Shown here: positions 32,861 through 34,892 of the stretch, piece after piece
How the letters are laid out: each line of letters begins with the position of its first letter
Numbering within the stretch: the first letter of the stretch is position 1
Source: Candidatus Poseidoniales archaeon
GTDB taxonomy: Archaea; Thermoplasmatota; Poseidoniia; Poseidoniales; Thalassarchaeaceae
Assembly: GCA_012959435.1 (NCBI GenBank)
Contig: DUDF01000036.1
Span: forward strand, 1 to 34,892
Length of the DNA: 34,892 nucleotides
Direction: 5' to 3'
The notes under the pieces: model-generated
What the model saw: only the letters and a program-made list of their open reading frames with translations
Database searches by the model: none
Told to the model about the DNA's origin: nothing
Position numbers and translations under genes: made by a program

Positions 32861-34303
32861 TTGGGCGTCAGTTTTTTTGATCTCGGCATTAACCCCGCCT
32901 TAGTCCATACCCTTGCCCAACAGGGAATTACTGAACCTTTTGAAGTTCAGCGCGAAGCAATCCCAGATGCAATGCTTGGCCATGACATCTGCTGCCGCGC
33001 TCCAACCGGTTCTGGAAAGACCCTCGCTTTTGGATTACCGTTGGTTTCACGCACTGAAGTTGCCAAAATCGAATTACCAACCTCACTTATTCTAACCCCC
33101 ACCCGTGAACTTGCAGAACAGATTACCAAGGTGATTAAACCCCTAGCAGAAGCATTCGACCTCGAAGTAATATCCGTGTATGGAGGGATTCCCTACAAAG
33201 TCCAACGCCGAGCCCTCTCAAGTGGCGTGGATATTGTAGTCGCATGCCCTGGTCGATTGATTGACCTTCTTGAGCACGATGCACTAAGCCTAGAGCACAC
33301 TCAAACAGTAGTGATTGACGAGGCTGACCGCATGGCTGACATGGGATTCATGGAGCCTGTTTGCAAAATTCTTGACCAGTGTGCTAAAGATCGGCAAACT
33401 ATTCTCTTTAGTGCAACTTTGGATGATGAAGTTGCAGAATTGGTTGAGAAGTACCAGAATAACCCCGTAACCATAGAGGTTGGGCCTAAAGAAGTGAGCA
33501 TGGAAACCATGGAGCACTTTTTCTGGTTGATGAAGAGTGAGATGAAATCAAATATCACAGCAGAAGCAATTCGCAAGTGTGGACGTACTATCGTATTCTG
33601 TAGAACCCGATTAGGAGTTGAAAGGGTTGGCTCTGAACTTGAGGATGAGGGCGTAGGAGTTGCCACTCTGCATGGAGGGATGGACCAGCGTCAGCGCAAT
33701 CGAGCAATGCGAGATTTCGTAGGCGGAGAATGTTTGGCGCTTATTGCTACTGATGTGGCGGCTCGCGGCATTGATGTTGAAGGAATCAACTGTGTAGTTC
33801 ACTATGACCCAGCTGAAAATGGTAAGGCCTACAAACACCGTAGCGGAAGGACTGCACGGGCTGGAGCGACTGGAACTGTCATCAGTATAGTACAACATCC
33901 TCAGAAGAAATTGTGCAGTCGGATTCAAAGAGAGGCTGGAATCAAAATTGCTTTCAGACCACCGGACTTCAAAATATTACCAAATTACGAAGTAAAACAT
34001 GTACCCGCACCACGCAAGAAAAGTGGCTCCGGCCGAGGTGGTGGTAGAAGAGGTGGCGGTAACCGACCTTACAATAAAAAATTCGGAAATCAAAACCGAA
34101 ACTACCGCGGACGAAATTCAGGTGGCGGCGGTGGCGGCGGCGGCAGAAATCGCGGCCGAAGTGGCGGCGGAAAACCATCAGACAGGAAAGATGGTGGGTC
34201 CCGACATGACCGCAACCCTCACGGTGGCGGAAATAAAGGAAGCAAAGCTGGCCGCAAGGGTGGTGGCGGACGAAGCAATTATTCCCGCAGGCATCGAAAC
34301 TGA
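32861..34303 (+). CDS. DEAD-box RNA helicase with RGG-rich tail
   Basis: 480 residues. ATP-dependent unwinding of RNA, likely for ribosome assembly or mRNA folding at low temperature. All core motifs are present: Q motif (FEVQREAIP), Walker A APTGSGKT (47-54), PTRELAEQ, DEAD (153-156), SAT (185-187), IVFCRTR, DVAARGID (298-305) and HRSGRTARAG (326-335). From about 385 on, the tail is low complexity, rich in Gly, Arg and Asn with repeated RGG and GGGG runs, as in cold-adapted RhlE/DeaD-like helicases. The start is TTG: an in-frame TAG lies immediately before it, and GGAG is 9 bases upstream. A TATA-like box precedes it, so it need not be co-transcribed with the tRNA. Confidence 0.96.
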   Translation: MGVSFFDLGINPALVHTLAQQGITEPFEVQREAIPDAMLGHDICCRAPTGSGKTLAFGLPLVSRTEVAKIELPTSLILTPTRELAEQITKVIKPLAEAFDLEVISVYGGIPYKVQRRALSSGVDIVVACPGRLIDLLEHDALSLEHTQTVVIDEADRMADMGFMEPVCKILDQCAKDRQTILFSATLDDEVAELVEKYQNNPVTIEVGPKEVSMETMEHFFWLMKSEMKSNITAEAIRKCGRTIVFCRTRLGVERVGSELEDEGVGVATLHGGMDQRQRNRAMRDFVGGECLALIATDVAARGIDVEGINCVVHYDPAENGKAYKHRSGRTARAGATGTVISIVQHPQKKLCSRIQREAGIKIAFRPPDFKILPNYEVKHVPAPRKKSGSGRGGGRRGGGNRPYNKKFGNQNRNYRGRNSGGGGGGGGRNRGRSGGGKPSDRKDGGSRHDRNPHGGGNKGSKAGRKGGGGRSNYSRRHRN

Positions 34304-34390
34304 ATGGTTTACCTAGTAATTTTCAGGTTTCCCTGTATTTCCAAACAGTTGTGATTCGCCTTCAAGTCAAGTGTTGTTAGACATCAATTG

Positions 34391-34398
34391 AAATATAG
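34391..34398 (+). promoter_or_regulatory. TATA-like box for the aquaporin-family gene
   Basis: AAATATAG, about 31-38 bases before the ATG at 34429, which supports that start over the ATG at 34399. Confidence 0.4.
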
Positions 34399-34428
34399 AT
34401 GGCTTCGCCGAACGGTTTGACGATTATT

Positions 34429-34892
34429 ATGAGTAATACAGAAGTGAGTATGCAGAGTAGATTGATTTGTGAGTTGATAGGCACTTTTGCCTTGACATTC
34501 ATTGGTGCCGGTTCAATTATGATGGGTGGTGACCTTACCACAGTCGCATTAGCGCATGGTCTAGTATTAGCAATTGTAGTGACTGCAACAATGAACATTT
34601 CAGGTGGTCACATCAATCCAGCGGTGACTATCTCAATGATGGTTGTCAAAAAGATCGATAACAATACTGGATTGAAATACATTGGAGCACAACTTTTGGG
34701 AGCAAGTATCGCAGGCCTGATGCTATCCCAAATTCTCGATGGTACCACTATGGTAGCCGTTGGTCACGGAATGGGAACTCCTGCACCAACCGATGGAATT
34801 GAATTGATGGGTGTAATTGCGGTAGAAGCCGTACTCACCTTCCTACTAATGTTCGCTATTTGGGGTACTGCAGTTGACCCTCGAGCACCAGC
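34429..34892 (+). CDS. Aquaporin/glycerol-facilitator (MIP) family channel, N-terminal part
   Basis: The frame runs off the right edge; 154 complete codons are visible. The protein starts MSNTEVSMQSRLICELIGTF, the normal MIP opening with ELIGTF in helix 1, followed by GGHINPAVTISMMV, which contains the first NPA pore motif (Asn-Pro-Ala) after helix 2. Helix 3 (YIGAQLLGASIAGLM) and part of helix 4/5 (IAVEAVLTFLLMFAIWGT) follow, with VDPRAP where the second half begins. The second NPA motif and the selectivity-filter arginine lie beyond the window, so water versus glycerol or another solute cannot be decided. The in-frame ATGs at 34399 and 34450 are alternatives; there is no clear ribosome binding site, consistent with a leaderless message. 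Confidence 0.9.
   Translation, partial: MSNTEVSMQSRLICELIGTFALTFIGAGSIMMGGDLTTVALAHGLVLAIVVTATMNISGGHINPAVTISMMVVKKIDNNTGLKYIGAQLLGASIAGLMLSQILDGTTMVAVGHGMGTPAPTDGIELMGVIAVEAVLTFLLMFAIWGTAVDPRAP

Noticed and set aside
34100-34290. GGTGGCGGC-type tandem repeats as a separate repeat element
   Set aside because: They are codon repeats for the Gly/Arg-rich tail of the helicase and need no other explanation.
1-34892. CRISPR arrays, insertion sequences, integrases, rRNA genes
   Set aside because: No spaced direct repeats, transposase motifs or rRNA-like conserved stretches were seen on either strand.

Overview
The window reads as archaeal chromosome, most likely from a planktonic euryarchaeon of the Marine Group II (Poseidoniales) type. 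Direct archaeal evidence: ribosomal protein L15e, a tRNA-Tyr with the C1-G72 pair and an intron that folds into a bulge-helix-bulge, TATA-like boxes upstream of several genes, and a complex I gene set with a split NuoJ. The group name is an inference from the mix of complex I genes and very large secreted Ig/PKD/subtilase proteins; no marker gene was compared.

Layout. 3-956 (+): 3' end of a cell-surface Ig-like protein. 1126-13164 (-): a tightly packed complex I operon, nuoA-B-C-D-H-I-J1-J2-K-L-M-N in transcription order, with gaps of 0-16 bases or short start/stop overlaps and clear GGAGG/GAGGTG ribosome binding sites. NuoE, NuoF and NuoG are absent, so the complex should pump ions but needs an electron donor other than the usual NADH module. 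13362-28703 (-): five genes for secreted or membrane-anchored proteins: an Ig-repeat protein, a membrane subtilase with a cytoplasmic tail, a small single-pass protein, a 1451-residue secreted protein of unknown family, and a PKD protein with a cytoplasmic zinc finger. 28738-30779 (-): RNase Z, a PRC-barrel protein and L15e. 30916-32428 (-): a 73-residue ubiquitin-like protein ending GGQI, then FtsZ. 32669-34892 (+): tRNA-Tyr, a DEAD-box RNA helicase with an RGG tail, and the start of an aquaporin-family channel.

Points that stand out. (1) The subtilase reading frame breaks at a run of ten C (minus strand); one more C would join it to a RING-like zinc-finger tail encoded just downstream. (2) At least two surface-protein genes have their Shine-Dalgarno sequence inside a hairpin next to the start codon, and GC-rich short-loop hairpins recur at many gene boundaries here. 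(3) NuoI, NuoH and NuoL carry unusual inserts. (4) Two surface proteins share one plan: exterior domains, one membrane helix, a low-complexity cytoplasmic linker and a terminal zinc finger. Together with the ubiquitin-like protein these are the best candidates for something undescribed.
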